Below are positions 33,193 through 41,412 of a stretch of DNA of 64,000 bases, one piece after another (the stretch's first letter is position 1; each line of letters begins with the position of its first letter). The position numbers and the translations under genes were made by a program. The notes beneath the pieces were generated by a model that saw only the letters and a list, made by a program, of their open reading frames with translations, searched no databases and had not been told where the DNA came from. Origin of the DNA: Jannaschia sp. Os4 (GTDB lineage Bacteria; Pseudomonadota; Alphaproteobacteria; Rhodobacterales; Rhodobacteraceae). Where the stretch lies: the NCBI RefSeq assembly GCF_016820245.1, contig NZ_JAFCAR010000005.1, positions 372,001 through 436,000 of the forward strand. The letters run 5' to 3'.

Positions 33193-34512
33193 TCAGACCG
33201 GCAGGTCGTTGGCGGGCTGCGTCGCCGCCACCGAGGCGGCGGTCGCGCGCGCCATCCGGCTGCGCCGCTTGGGCTTGGGCCCGCCCGCGTTCGCGTCGAT
33301 GAAGTCCAGCACGAGGGGCCGGATGTTCCGCCGCCACGCGCCGCCCGCGAAGATGCCGTAGTGGCCCGCCTCCGGCTCGAGATGCGAGGCCTTCTTGGCG
33401 TCCGGCAGCCCGGTCAGCAGGTCGAGCGCGGCGACGCACTGCCCCGGCGCGGAGATGTCGTCCTTGCCGCCCTCGACGGTCTTGACCGCCACGGTGGTGA
33501 TCGCGCCGATGTCCACCGCCTCGCCCGCGACGGCGAAGCGGTTCCGCGCGATCTCCAGCCCCTTGAAGATGCGCTCGACGGTCGAGAGGTAGAACTCCGC
33601 CGTCATGTCCATGACCGCGAGGTACTCGTCGTAGAAGCGGTTGTGCTTGTCGTGGTCCGACGCCTCGCCGCGCGCCACGCGGTTGATCTGGTCCCAGAAG
33701 GCTTGGCCATGCGTCTCGGCGTTCATCGAGACGAAGGACGCGAGCTGCAGCAGGCCGGGATAGACCTTGCGGCCCGCGCCCGCGTGCTGGAAGCCGACGC
33801 GCTGGATCATGGACTGCTCCAGCTGGCCCATGGTGACGCGGCGCCCGAAGTCGGTGACCTCGGTGGCCGCCGCGTCGGGGTCGATCGGCCCGCCAATCAG
33901 CGTGAGCGTGCGGGGCTGGGCCGCGGGCTCCCGCTGGGCGAGCAGCGCGGTCGCGGCCAAGGTCAGCGGCGCGGGCTGGCAGATGGCGATGACGTTGGTG
34001 TCGGGGCCGAGGTGGCGCATGAAGTCGGCGAGGTAGAGGGTGTAGTCCTCCACGTCGAACTTGCCCGCGCTGACCGGGATGTCGCGGGCGTTGTGCCAGT
34101 CGGTGACCCACACGTCCGCGTCGGGCAGCAGCGAGGCCACGGTCGAGCGGCACAGCGTGGCGTAGTGGCCGGACATCGGCGCGACGATCAGGATGCGCCG
34201 CGCCATCGGCGCGCGGCCCGCGACGGTGAAGCGGACGAGGTCGCCGAAGGGGCGCGCCACCTCGACCTCGGTGCCCACGAGCGATTCGGTCCCGTCCTCG
34301 GCGGCCAGCGGCGGGATGTTCCAGTCGGGCTTGACGACCATGCGCTGGAAGGCGCGTTCCGTCACCTCGCCCCACGCGGCCATCATCCGGAACGCCGGGT
34401 GCGGCGCGAGCGCGAAGGCGGGGTAGGTGCCCCACGTGCGCGCGGAGGCGCCCAGCCACGCGTAGGTGTTGCGCGTGGTTTCCATGAAGTCGTAGGCGGC
34501 CATGAAGCGCAT
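33193..34512 (-). CDS. phaZ: Intracellular polyhydroxyalkanoate depolymerase
   Basis: 439 residues from ATG at 34512, with GGAGGG six bases upstream. The protein begins FMAAYDFMETTRNTYAW and has the cysteine-type nucleophile elbow AICQPAPLTL (Cys178), the GGPIDPDAAATEV segment and a final EPEAGHYGIFAGGAWR with the catalytic His, all typical of cytoplasmic PhaZ. It mobilises stored polyhydroxybutyrate. It is divergent from phaC, the polymerase, with 120 bp between starts. Confidence 0.94.
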   Translation of the reverse strand: MRFMAAYDFMETTRNTYAWLGASARTWGTYPAFALAPHPAFRMMAAWGEVTERAFQRMVVKPDWNIPPLAAEDGTESLVGTEVEVARPFGDLVRFTVAGRAPMARRILIVAPMSGHYATLCRSTVASLLPDADVWVTDWHNARDIPVSAGKFDVEDYTLYLADFMRHLGPDTNVIAICQPAPLTLAATALLAQREPAAQPRTLTLIGGPIDPDAAATEVTDFGRRVTMGQLEQSMIQRVGFQHAGAGRKVYPGLLQLASFVSMNAETHGQAFWDQINRVARGEASDHDKHNRFYDEYLAVMDMTAEFYLSTVERIFKGLEIARNRFAVAGEAVDIGAITTVAVKTVEGGKDDISAPGQCVAALDLLTGLPDAKKASHLEPEAGHYGIFAGGAWRRNIRPLVLDFIDANAGGPKPKRRSRMARATAASVAATQPANDLPV

Positions 34513-34573
34513 GATACCCTCCGTCGCGGAGCGATTCGCGGCTCCGCGCGTTAAGATGGGGTGACCGAGCAGG

Positions 34574-34612
34574 TGCGGCATCCGGTCCCGTTCGACCGAG
34601 CATGTGCAGCAC
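34574..34612 (+). promoter_or_regulatory. Possible PhaR half-sites ahead of phaC
   Basis: TGCGGCAT (34574-34581) and TGCAGCAC (34605-34612) each match seven of eight bases of the half-site TGCAGCAT seen in the phaP operators and are 31 bp apart, three helical turns. They lie within the phaZ–phaC divergent region. As isolated half-sites the evidence is weak. Confidence 0.3.
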
Positions 34613-34632
34613 GATGGGGGGAAGGCAAGGGA

Positions 34633-36453
34633 ATGGCGGCCAAGGACACGACGACGGGAGAAGGGCGTGACCGGAGCGCCGACCCCACGGACGGGGCCGC
34701 GCTTGAGCGGCTTAACGCCAACCTGTCGCGCGTGGACGAGCTGACCAAGCGGCTGGTGGCCGCGCTCGGACGACGCGAGGCGCACGATCCGGGGCTGCAG
34801 GGGCCGGGGGCGGACCTCTACGCCCGCGCGATGGCCGCCTACTGGGCCGAGATGGCCGCCAACCCCGGCAAGATGATCGAGCGGCAGGTCGGCTACTGGG
34901 GCCGCGCGCTGCGCGAGGCGTTCGACGCCCAGCAGGCGATGCTGGGCGCGCGCGACCCGGAGGTCGCGCCGTCGAAGGACAAGCGGTTCAAGGATCCGCT
35001 CTGGAGCGAGCACCCCTACTACGCCCATCTGCGCCGCCAGTACGAGATCGGGGCCGAGGCGGTGCGGGACGCGGTGGCCGACCTGTCCGGCCTCGACGCG
35101 TCCGAGGCGCGGCGGGTGCAGTTCTTCAGCCAGCAGATCGTGGACCTGTTCTCGCCGACCAACTTCCTCGCCACCAACCCCGAGGCGATGCGCCGAGCCG
35201 TGGAGACCGAGGGCGCGTCGCTGGTGACGGGGCTGGAGAACCTCGTGCGCGACATCGAGGCGAACCAAGGCGACTGGCTGGTCACCCTGTCGGATCCGGA
35301 CGCGTTCGAGTTGGGCGAGAACCTCGCCACGACGCCGGGCGAGGTCGTGTTCCGCAACCGCATGATCGAGGTGATCCAGTACGCGCCGCGCACGGACGAG
35401 GTGCGGGCCACGCCGATCGTGCTTTTCCCGCCGTGGATCAACAAGTTCTACATCCTCGACCTCAAGCCGCAGAACTCCCTCGTCCGGTGGATCGTCGAGC
35501 AGGGCTACACGCTCTTCGTGGTGTCATGGGTGAACCCGGACGAGACCTACGCGGACGTCGGCATGGACGACTACGTCCAGGAGGGGTTCCTGCAGGCGAT
35601 GGACGTCGCCCGCGAGATCACGGGCGAAGGGCAGGTCAACGCGGTGGGCTACTGCATCGCGGGCACGACCCTGTCGGCGACCTTGGCGTTGCTGGCGAAG
35701 CGGGGCGACGACCGGGTGCGCTCGGCCACGTTCTTCACGACGCTGGCCGACTTCTCGGACCCCGGCGAGATGGGCGTCTTCCTCGGCGAGGACTTCGTGC
35801 AGGGGATCGAGCGCGAGGCGGCGCAGAAGGGCTTCCTCGACAAGTTCTTCATGGGCCGGACGTTCAGCTACCTGCGCGCCCGCGACCTCGTCTACGGGCC
35901 GGCGGTGAAGGCCTACATGATGGGCGAGGCGCCCCCGGCCTTCGACCTGCTGCACTGGAACGGGGACGGCACGAACCTGCCCGGCCCGATGGTGTCGCGC
36001 TACCTGCGCGAACTGTGCGTCGAGAACCGGCTGGCCGACGGGGGCTGGGCGCTCTGCGGGGAGACGGTGACTCTGGGCGACGTGGACGTGCCGCTGATGT
36101 CGATCGCCTGCGAGACGGACCACATCGCCCACTGGCGCGGGGCCTTCGAGACGGTCAAGGCGATGGGGTCGGAGGACAAGACCTTCGTGCTGTCGGAATC
36201 GGGGCACATCGCGGGGATCGTGAACCCGCCGTCCAAGAAGAAGTACGGCCACTACACCCGCGACGGGCGCGTCGAGGGGGCGCCGGAGGACTGGTTCGAG
36301 GCGGCGACCTTCCACGAGGGATCGTGGTGGCCGCGCTGGTCGGCATGGCTTGCGGAGCGGTCGGGTAAGATGGTCCCGGCGCGCGAGCCGGGATCGAAGG
36401 CGCACCCGCCGATCTGCCCCGCGCCGGGCACCTACGTGCTACCGAAAGGTTAG
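34633..36453 (+). CDS. phaC: Class I poly(3-hydroxyalkanoate) synthase
   Basis: 606 residues from ATG at 34633; an upstream GTG at 34561 would add a non-conserved stretch. It polymerises hydroxyacyl-CoA into granules. The lipase-like box GYCIAGTTL holds Cys341, the aspartate is in CETDHIAHW (496) and the histidine in ESGHIAGIVNPP (525), a complete synthase triad. The IVLFPPWINKFYILDLKPQNS-type segment and FFTTLADFSDPGE are class I hallmarks. No separate PhaE partner is needed. phaP follows after 153 bp with its own promoter. Confidence 0.96.
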   Translation: MAAKDTTTGEGRDRSADPTDGAALERLNANLSRVDELTKRLVAALGRREAHDPGLQGPGADLYARAMAAYWAEMAANPGKMIERQVGYWGRALREAFDAQQAMLGARDPEVAPSKDKRFKDPLWSEHPYYAHLRRQYEIGAEAVRDAVADLSGLDASEARRVQFFSQQIVDLFSPTNFLATNPEAMRRAVETEGASLVTGLENLVRDIEANQGDWLVTLSDPDAFELGENLATTPGEVVFRNRMIEVIQYAPRTDEVRATPIVLFPPWINKFYILDLKPQNSLVRWIVEQGYTLFVVSWVNPDETYADVGMDDYVQEGFLQAMDVAREITGEGQVNAVGYCIAGTTLSATLALLAKRGDDRVRSATFFTTLADFSDPGEMGVFLGEDFVQGIEREAAQKGFLDKFFMGRTFSYLRARDLVYGPAVKAYMMGEAPPAFDLLHWNGDGTNLPGPMVSRYLRELCVENRLADGGWALCGETVTLGDVDVPLMSIACETDHIAHWRGAFETVKAMGSEDKTFVLSESGHIAGIVNPPSKKKYGHYTRDGRVEGAPEDWFEAATFHEGSWWPRWSAWLAERSGKMVPAREPGSKAHPPICPAPGTYVLPKG

Positions 36454-36475
36454 CGTTTCCGCAAAGGCGGGGGCT

Positions 36476-36526
36476 ATGCTGCAGTGCAGCATCCGGCTTG
36501 ACATGCCGCACTGCAGCATGTATCTC
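36476..36526 (+). promoter_or_regulatory. phaP promoter with two PhaR operators
   Basis: TTGACA (36498-36503) and TATCTC (36521-36526) are 17 bp apart. Two 17-bp palindromes flank and fill it: ATGCTGCAGTGCAGCAT at 36476-36492 is perfect, and ATGCCGCACTGCAGCAT at 36503-36519 has one mismatched pair and lies between -35 and -10. Their centres are 27 bp apart. GC-rich TGC/GCA palindromes are the known type of PhaR target in Paracoccus and relatives, and phaR lies 1 kb downstream. Confidence 0.8.
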
Positions 36527-36606
36527 CTTCGCATCCGCAGAACGCCGGGTCGGGAACGACCCTCCAGCGATCCGGTGCCGCGAAACACGAACCCAAGGAG
36601 AGCCCC

Positions 36607-37053
36607 ATGGCCACCCCGACCGACTTCACCAAGACGATGACCGACATGATGGGCATGTTCCCCGTGGACACCGCCGCCATGACCGACGCGTTCAAGACGC
36701 AGGCCCTGTTCGCCGAGCGCATGTCGCGCGTGGCGCTGGACGCCGCCGAGCGCTCGGCCGAGATCCAGCACAAGTGGACCCGCGAGACCCTCGCCAAGAT
36801 GGCCCCCGTCGCGACCGTCAAGGACGACGCCGCCGACTACGCCAAGGCGATGACGGACTTCGCGTCCTCCGCCGCCGAGGTGTCGGCCGAGAACATGTCG
36901 GCCTTCGCCGAGGTCGCCAAGAAGGTCCAGATGGAGACCGTCGAGCTGATGCTGGCCGCCGGCCGCGAGGTGCAGTCCGACGCCACCGAGGTGATGCAGA
37001 AGGCCACCGCGCAGGCGTCGACCGCCGCGAAGAAGACCGCCAAGGCGGCCTGA
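36607..37053 (+). CDS. phaP: Phasin (granule-coating protein)
   Basis: 148 residues from ATG at 36607 with AAGGAG upstream. Almost wholly helical and Ala-rich, with TDFTKTMTDMMGMFPVD at the start, a central phasin segment (SAEVSAENMSAFAEVAKKVQ) and an Ala/Lys-rich tail TAAKKTAKAA. Phasins cover polyhydroxybutyrate granules and are made in proportion to polymer through PhaR. Its base composition is less extreme than its neighbours, as for highly expressed genes. A strong terminator follows. Confidence 0.92.
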   Translation: MATPTDFTKTMTDMMGMFPVDTAAMTDAFKTQALFAERMSRVALDAAERSAEIQHKWTRETLAKMAPVATVKDDAADYAKAMTDFASSAAEVSAENMSAFAEVAKKVQMETVELMLAAGREVQSDATEVMQKATAQASTAAKKTAKAA

Positions 37054-37086
37054 TCGGACGCCCCTCGGGGCGGACCGGAGAGTTGG

Positions 37087-37115
37087 GGGCGGTGCCGCGA
37101 GGCGCCGCCCTTTCT
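37087..37115 (+). terminator. Intrinsic terminator after phaP
   Basis: GGGCGGTGCC (37087-37096) pairs with GGCGCCGCCC (37101-37110), with one G-T wobble, around a GCGA tetraloop and followed by TTTCT. It ends the phasin transcript 34 bases past the stop. Confidence 0.85.
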
Positions 37116-37208
37116 CGTGCGCTGGTGAGGGTCCGTTAACCGCGCCCCGGTATTGGGTTCGGCGGAGGGCGCCCCATGTGGTAGGATGCGTCGACGGAGA
37201 CATTCGGG

Positions 37209-37439
37209 ATGAGCGAGAACGTGGAAAGCCAGACGATCCATCTGCTGCGCGAGATGCGGGAGGAGAACCGCGAGTTCCGGCGGGAGATGGACTCGTTCCG
37301 CGCGGAGATGCGGGAGTTCCAATCCGACACGACGACCAGTCTGCACGCGCTGACCCACATGGTCCGGATGCTCTACGCCAGCCATCACGACCACGAGGAG
37401 CGCATCCAGGCCCTCGAGGGGGTCGAGCCCGCGACGTGA
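37209..37439 (+). CDS. Short coiled-coil protein between phaP and phaR
   Basis: 76 residues. Charged heptads dominate (LLREMREENREFRREMDSFR, then AEMREFQSDTTTSLHALTHM), so most of the chain should form one long helix or coiled coil; a His-rich HHDHEER follows. No family recognised. Its ATG is preceded by GGAGACATTCGGG. Placement between phasin and PhaR hints at a granule-associated or adaptor role, but that is positional inference only. Confidence 0.6.
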   Translation: MSENVESQTIHLLREMREENREFRREMDSFRAEMREFQSDTTTSLHALTHMVRMLYASHHDHEERIQALEGVEPAT

Positions 37440-37472
37440 CGCTTCGCGGTTCCCTTTCCGCGCTCCCCCTGT

Positions 37473-37489
37473 AAGCTGCACCGCAGCAA
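37473..37489 (+). promoter_or_regulatory. Probable PhaR operator upstream of phaR
   Basis: AAGCTGCACCGCAGCAA matches the perfect phaP operator at 13 of 17 positions and keeps the GCTGCA and GCAGC core. It lies 18 bases ahead of the phaR start, which fits autoregulation. Confidence 0.5.
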
Positions 37490-37506
37490 GAGCTTGGGAG
37501 GGCACC

Positions 37507-38103
37507 GTGGCCGCATCGAAGACCGCCGGGGGGGCAGGGGACGGGCAGGAGCTGCTCATCAAGCGCTACGCCAGCCGCCGCCTCTACAACACCGAGACGT
37601 CGGACTACGTCACGCTCGACGACATCGCGGCCTTCATCCGCGCGGGGCGGGACGTGCGGATCGTGGACCTCAAGTCGGGCGACGACCTGACCCGTTCCTA
37701 CCTGCTGCAGATCATCTCGGAGCACGAGAGCCGGGGCGAGTCGGTGCTGCCCTTGGGCGTGCTGACCGACCTCGTGCGGTCCTACACGGGCGCGGCGCAG
37801 TCGGTGGTGCCGGAGTTCCTGCAGGCGTCGTTCGAGATGCTGCGCTCGGGGCAGTCGAAGATGATGGAGAACCTGACCGCGATCAACCCGATGGCCCAGA
37901 TGCCCGGGGTAAAGGCGATGCAGGACAGCCAGCGCGCGTTCTTCGAGGCGATGACGGGCGGGCTGCCCGGATGGGGCGCCGCGGCGCCGCAGCCGGAGGC
38001 CCCGGCCGAGCCCTCGGGCGAGGAATCGCGCGAGGAACTGGACGCGATCCGCAAGCAGCTGGCCGACATGCAGGCGGTGCTGTCGAAAATGAACAAGGGC
38101 TGA
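37507..38103 (+). CDS. phaR: Polyhydroxyalkanoate synthesis repressor
   Basis: 198 residues from GTG at 37507, with GGGAGGG eight bases upstream. The N-terminal DNA-binding domain is diagnostic: LLIKRYASRRLYNTETSDYV, then TLDDIAAFIRAGRDVRIVD and DLTRSYLLQIISEHES. The C-terminal half (QSKMMENLTAINPM to LADMQAVLSKMNKG) is helical. PhaR binds both the polymer and DNA, leaving the phaP promoter when granules form. Three candidate operators lie nearby. Confidence 0.96.
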   Translation: MAASKTAGGAGDGQELLIKRYASRRLYNTETSDYVTLDDIAAFIRAGRDVRIVDLKSGDDLTRSYLLQIISEHESRGESVLPLGVLTDLVRSYTGAAQSVVPEFLQASFEMLRSGQSKMMENLTAINPMAQMPGVKAMQDSQRAFFEAMTGGLPGWGAAAPQPEAPAEPSGEESREELDAIRKQLADMQAVLSKMNKG

Positions 38104-38125
38104 CGGCGCGCGGCGCGGGCGCGCG

Positions 38126-38620
38126 TCAGGCGAGCGCGGCGCGGATGAAGGCCGACTTGGCCTCGGCGTAGCCCCCGCGCGGGGTGCCGGCGGCGACGAT
38201 GCGGGCCTTCTCGGCGGCGTAGGCGTCGCGGAGCGCGGGATCGGCGCGGAGGCGGTCGCGGAAGGCGATCTGCAGGGGCCATTCGGGGTCGTCGGGGAGG
38301 TGGAGGTGCAGGTTGTGGGTGCGCGCGCCCGCCGCCCGCCCGACGTGGAGCCAGCCGGAGCGGTCGTGGCTGTAGGGGAAGCCCGCGCCCTCCAGCGCGG
38401 CGGAGGCGGCGGGGCGGTCGGGCGACACGATCACCGCGTCGAGGATGGGCTTGGCGGTGAGGCCGGGGACGGCGGTGCTGCCTATGTGGTGGATCGCCGT
38501 CGTCGGCGGCAGCGCCGGGCGGAGGCGGTCCGCCAGCGCGGCGAAGGCCGCCGCCCAGCGGGGATCGGGCGCCGCGAGGGCGAGGGTGCCCTCGCGCAGG
38601 CCGAGGCCCGCCGCGCTCAT
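38126..38620 (-). CDS. GrpB-family nucleotidyltransferase-like protein
   Basis: 164 residues from ATG at 38620. The GrpB/YqkA-family nucleotidyltransferase signature is present: HHIGSTAVPGLTAKPILDAV (here I-H-H-I-G-S-T with the G-S motif and downstream Asp), then THNLHLHLPDD and FRDRLRADPALRDAYAAEK. Family members are small and poorly characterised; some are linked to dephospho-CoA kinase. It overlaps the stop of the exported repeat protein gene by four bases and converges on phaR. Confidence 0.87.
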   Translation of the reverse strand: MSAAGLGLREGTLALAAPDPRWAAAFAALADRLRPALPPTTAIHHIGSTAVPGLTAKPILDAVIVSPDRPAASAALEGAGFPYSHDRSGWLHVGRAAGARTHNLHLHLPDDPEWPLQIAFRDRLRADPALRDAYAAEKARIVAAGTPRGGYAEAKSAFIRAALA

Positions 38621-39897
38621 CTCGCGGGGACGTAGCGCTCGAACAGGACGCGGACCGGCCCGGTCGCCCCGTCGCCCACGAGGCGGACCGCCATCGTGTA
38701 GCGCCCCGGCAGGATGCGGGTGACGAGCAAGCTGTCGAGGCCGCCGTCGGGGCGGTCGTCGTTCTCGGCCACGAGCCGCCCCAGCCGGTCGAACAGCCGG
38801 ACGGCCGGGTCCAGCCCGTCGCGGCCCGCCACCGCCTCGACGATGAGGACGCCGCCGGCGGGCACGTCGAAGGCGAGCCATTCGGCGGTGGAGGCGGACC
38901 GCACCTCGGTCAGCAGCTCGGAGTCGAGCGGGCCGAGATCCTCGATCTCGACGGCGTCGGAGGGGAGGGGCGGGAACTCGGCCTCGCCGATGCGGCGGAG
39001 GCGGTCGGCAGCCGGATCGAAGCGCGTCAGCCCCACCGCGATGGGGTTCGTGTCGCCGTTGAGGTCGCGCAGCGCGAGGCAGTAGTCCCCGGCGGGGAGG
39101 GCGTCGGGCGTGTCAACGCGGCTGTTGAGGCCGTCGAAGTCGTCGTTCTCGGCGATCAGCGTGCCGTCGGCGCGGTACAGCCCGAGCACGGGGTCGCCCG
39201 CCTCGGAGCGGGCGGTCGCGGTGAGCGGGACGGATTCGGACAGGGTGAAGCCGAACACGGGGCCGGTCGCCACGGTGGTGGGGATCTCGAGGCCGGTGGC
39301 GAGGGCCGCGGCGTCGACGGGGGACTCGCCGAAGGGCAGGCGCGGGGCGCCGGCGGCGCATCCCGCCGCGTAGTCGGTGCCGTCCGGCGCGCTGTCGGCG
39401 ACGTCGGCGGCAGCGTCCGCGACGGCGGCGTCCGCCGCGTCGTCCCGCGCGGGGGCGAGGGGGGGCTGGTCCACGGTGCCCGCCGCCAGCGTCACGGCGA
39501 GCGGCGCGGCGGCGTAGGAGCGCGCCACGAGGCAGTAGTCCCCGGCAGGCAGGTCGGCCTCGGCGCGGGCGTCGAGGTTCCCGGCGGAGTCGTCGTCCGC
39601 CGCCACCTCGGCCCCCTCGGCGTCGTAGAGCGCGAGGTAGGGGTCGCCGTCGGCGCTCGCGGCCTCGACGCGGATCCCGGCGGGCTCCGACAGCCGCAGG
39701 AGCGCGACGGCGCGGCCCGCGACGGGCACGGTGACGTCGAGGGTCAGCGGCGCTTGGGCGGTGGCGACGTCGGACGCGTCCGCGCCGCCGCCGATCCACG
39801 CGCCCTCGGCGCCGAGGCCCCCGCAGGCCGGGGCGTCCTGCGCGGATGCGCCTGCGGTGGTGGCGAGGAGGAGGGCGAGGGCGGACGTGGCGCGCAT
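38617..39897 (-). CDS. Exported protein with three PPC-like beta-sandwich repeats
   Basis: 426 residues with signal peptide 1-19 (RATSALALLLATTAGASAQ). Three repeats share a pattern of D-P-x-L-x-L-Y-x-x-x-G and E-N-D-D and end in P-x-G-x-Y: GDPYLALYDAEGAEVAADDD, GDPVLGLYRADGTLIAENDD and LDPAVRLFDRLGRLVAENDD. This is the bacterial pre-peptidase C-terminal (PPC) type fold, usually attached to secreted enzymes, yet no catalytic domain is present. An Ala/Asp-rich linker (about 145-170) separates the first repeat. A surface or periplasmic binding role is likely; Asp clusters may bind calcium. Confidence 0.7.
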   Translation of the reverse strand: MRATSALALLLATTAGASAQDAPACGGLGAEGAWIGGGADASDVATAQAPLTLDVTVPVAGRAVALLRLSEPAGIRVEAASADGDPYLALYDAEGAEVAADDDSAGNLDARAEADLPAGDYCLVARSYAAAPLAVTLAAGTVDQPPLAPARDDAADAAVADAAADVADSAPDGTDYAAGCAAGAPRLPFGESPVDAAALATGLEIPTTVATGPVFGFTLSESVPLTATARSEAGDPVLGLYRADGTLIAENDDFDGLNSRVDTPDALPAGDYCLALRDLNGDTNPIAVGLTRFDPAADRLRRIGEAEFPPLPSDAVEIEDLGPLDSELLTEVRSASTAEWLAFDVPAGGVLIVEAVAGRDGLDPAVRLFDRLGRLVAENDDRPDGGLDSLLVTRILPGRYTMAVRLVGDGATGPVRVLFERYVPAR

Positions 39898-39934
39898 GGA
39901 ACATCTCCGATCTGATCGGAGGGATCGTAGCGCG

Positions 39935-41314
39935 TCAGACGAGGGGGCGCACCTCCGCGTGGACGGAATCGACGGCCTCGCGCATGCGGTCGAACATCCA
40001 CGCCATCTCCGACTCCGTGATGACGAAGGGGGGGCAGAGGACGATGCTCTGGCCGAGGGGGCGGCAGATGAGGCCCCGGTCGGTGCAGGCGTTGGCGATG
40101 CGCTCGGAGACGGAGAGGTGGCCGGGCCAGGGGGCGCGGGTGTCGCGGTCCATCACGGCCTCCAGTGCGCCCATGAGGCCCTTGCCCCGCCATTCGCCGA
40201 TCATGGGGTGGGCGGCGAGGTCCCGGAGGCCCTTCTCGAACAGGGGCGTGAGGTGGCGGACGCGGTCGATGAGGCCGCCCTCGACCACGACCTCGATGGC
40301 CTTGGCGGCGATGGCGCAGCCGACGGGGTGGCCCGAGGCGGTGAAGCCGTGGGGGAACTCGTCGATGGTCCGGGTGGCGCGCTCGAGGCGGTCGGCCAGT
40401 TCGGGGCCGAGGATCACGGCGCCCATCGGGAAGTAGCCCGCCGTCAGCGCCTTGGAGGAGATGATGGCGTCTGGCGTGAAGCCGTAGGTCTGGCAGCCCC
40501 ACGTCTCGCCCGTGCGGCCCAGCCCGGTGATGACCTCGTCGGAGATGACGGGGATGCCGTGGTGGCGGAGGATGGGGAGGATGGCGTCGAAGTAGCCCTC
40601 GGACGGCGGGATGACGCCGCCCGCGCCCTGAACGGGCTCGGCGAAGAAGCCGGCGATGGTGTGGGCGCCCTCGCGGGCGATGACCTGCTCCAGCTCGTGG
40701 GCCAAGCGGGCGGTGAACTGCGCCTCGCTCTCGCCCTCGCGGCCCTCGCGCCAGTAATGCGGGCAGGTGAGGTGGATGAAGCCCGGCAGCGGCAGGCCGA
40801 ACACCGAGTTGTAGGGCTTTCCGGTCATGGAGGCGGAGACGGCGGTGACGCCGTGATAGGCGTTGCCGCGCGTGAGGATGGTGCGCTTGGCGGGATGGCC
40901 CTCGGCGCCGTGGAGGAACCACAGCATCTTGACCATGGTGTCGTTCGCCTCGGACCCGCTGTTGGTGTAGAAGGTCTTGGCCGTATCAAAGGGGGAGATG
41001 GCGGCGAGCTTCTCGGACAGCTCGACGGCCGAGTCGGCCATGCGGCCGAAGAAGGCGTGGTAGCCGGGCAGGCGGTCGTATTGCCGCTTGGCGGCCTCGG
41101 CCAAGGCAGGGTGGTCGAAGCCCGCGACCATGTTCCACAGGCCCGAGTTGGCGTCGAGGTAGCGGTTGCCGTCCACGTCGATCACGTGGCTGCCCTCGCC
41201 GCGCTCGAGGATCACGGTGCCGCGCGCGTCGATGGTGGGCAGGTCGGTGAAGCCGAAGAAGCTGGTCGCCTTGGCGCGGGCGTCCCACGAGTTCGGGAGA
41301 ACGGTGTCGGGCAT
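39935..41314 (-). CDS. Class III aminotransferase (omega-transaminase type)
   Basis: 459 residues. PLP lysine in ISSKALTAGYFPMG (Lys288), cofactor segment FYTNSGSEANDTMVKML, GNAYHGVTAVSASMTG and VISDEVITGLGRTGETWG identify the beta-alanine/putrescine/taurine:pyruvate group of fold type I enzymes. Substrate range in this group is broad, and polyamine- or taurine-derived amines are plausible. It is monocistronic, with no catabolic partner beside it. Confidence 0.92.
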   Translation of the reverse strand: MPDTVLPNSWDARAKATSFFGFTDLPTIDARGTVILERGEGSHVIDVDGNRYLDANSGLWNMVAGFDHPALAEAAKRQYDRLPGYHAFFGRMADSAVELSEKLAAISPFDTAKTFYTNSGSEANDTMVKMLWFLHGAEGHPAKRTILTRGNAYHGVTAVSASMTGKPYNSVFGLPLPGFIHLTCPHYWREGREGESEAQFTARLAHELEQVIAREGAHTIAGFFAEPVQGAGGVIPPSEGYFDAILPILRHHGIPVISDEVITGLGRTGETWGCQTYGFTPDAIISSKALTAGYFPMGAVILGPELADRLERATRTIDEFPHGFTASGHPVGCAIAAKAIEVVVEGGLIDRVRHLTPLFEKGLRDLAAHPMIGEWRGKGLMGALEAVMDRDTRAPWPGHLSVSERIANACTDRGLICRPLGQSIVLCPPFVITESEMAWMFDRMREAVDSVHAEVRPLV

Positions 41315-41412
41315 GGTCTGGGTGCCTCCTCGGGGGCGACGCTACGCCCGTCGCGGAGGCGGCGGAAGGGGGCGCGGCCGGCGCGCCGATACGGCGGTGC
41401 GCCCGTCCGCGC

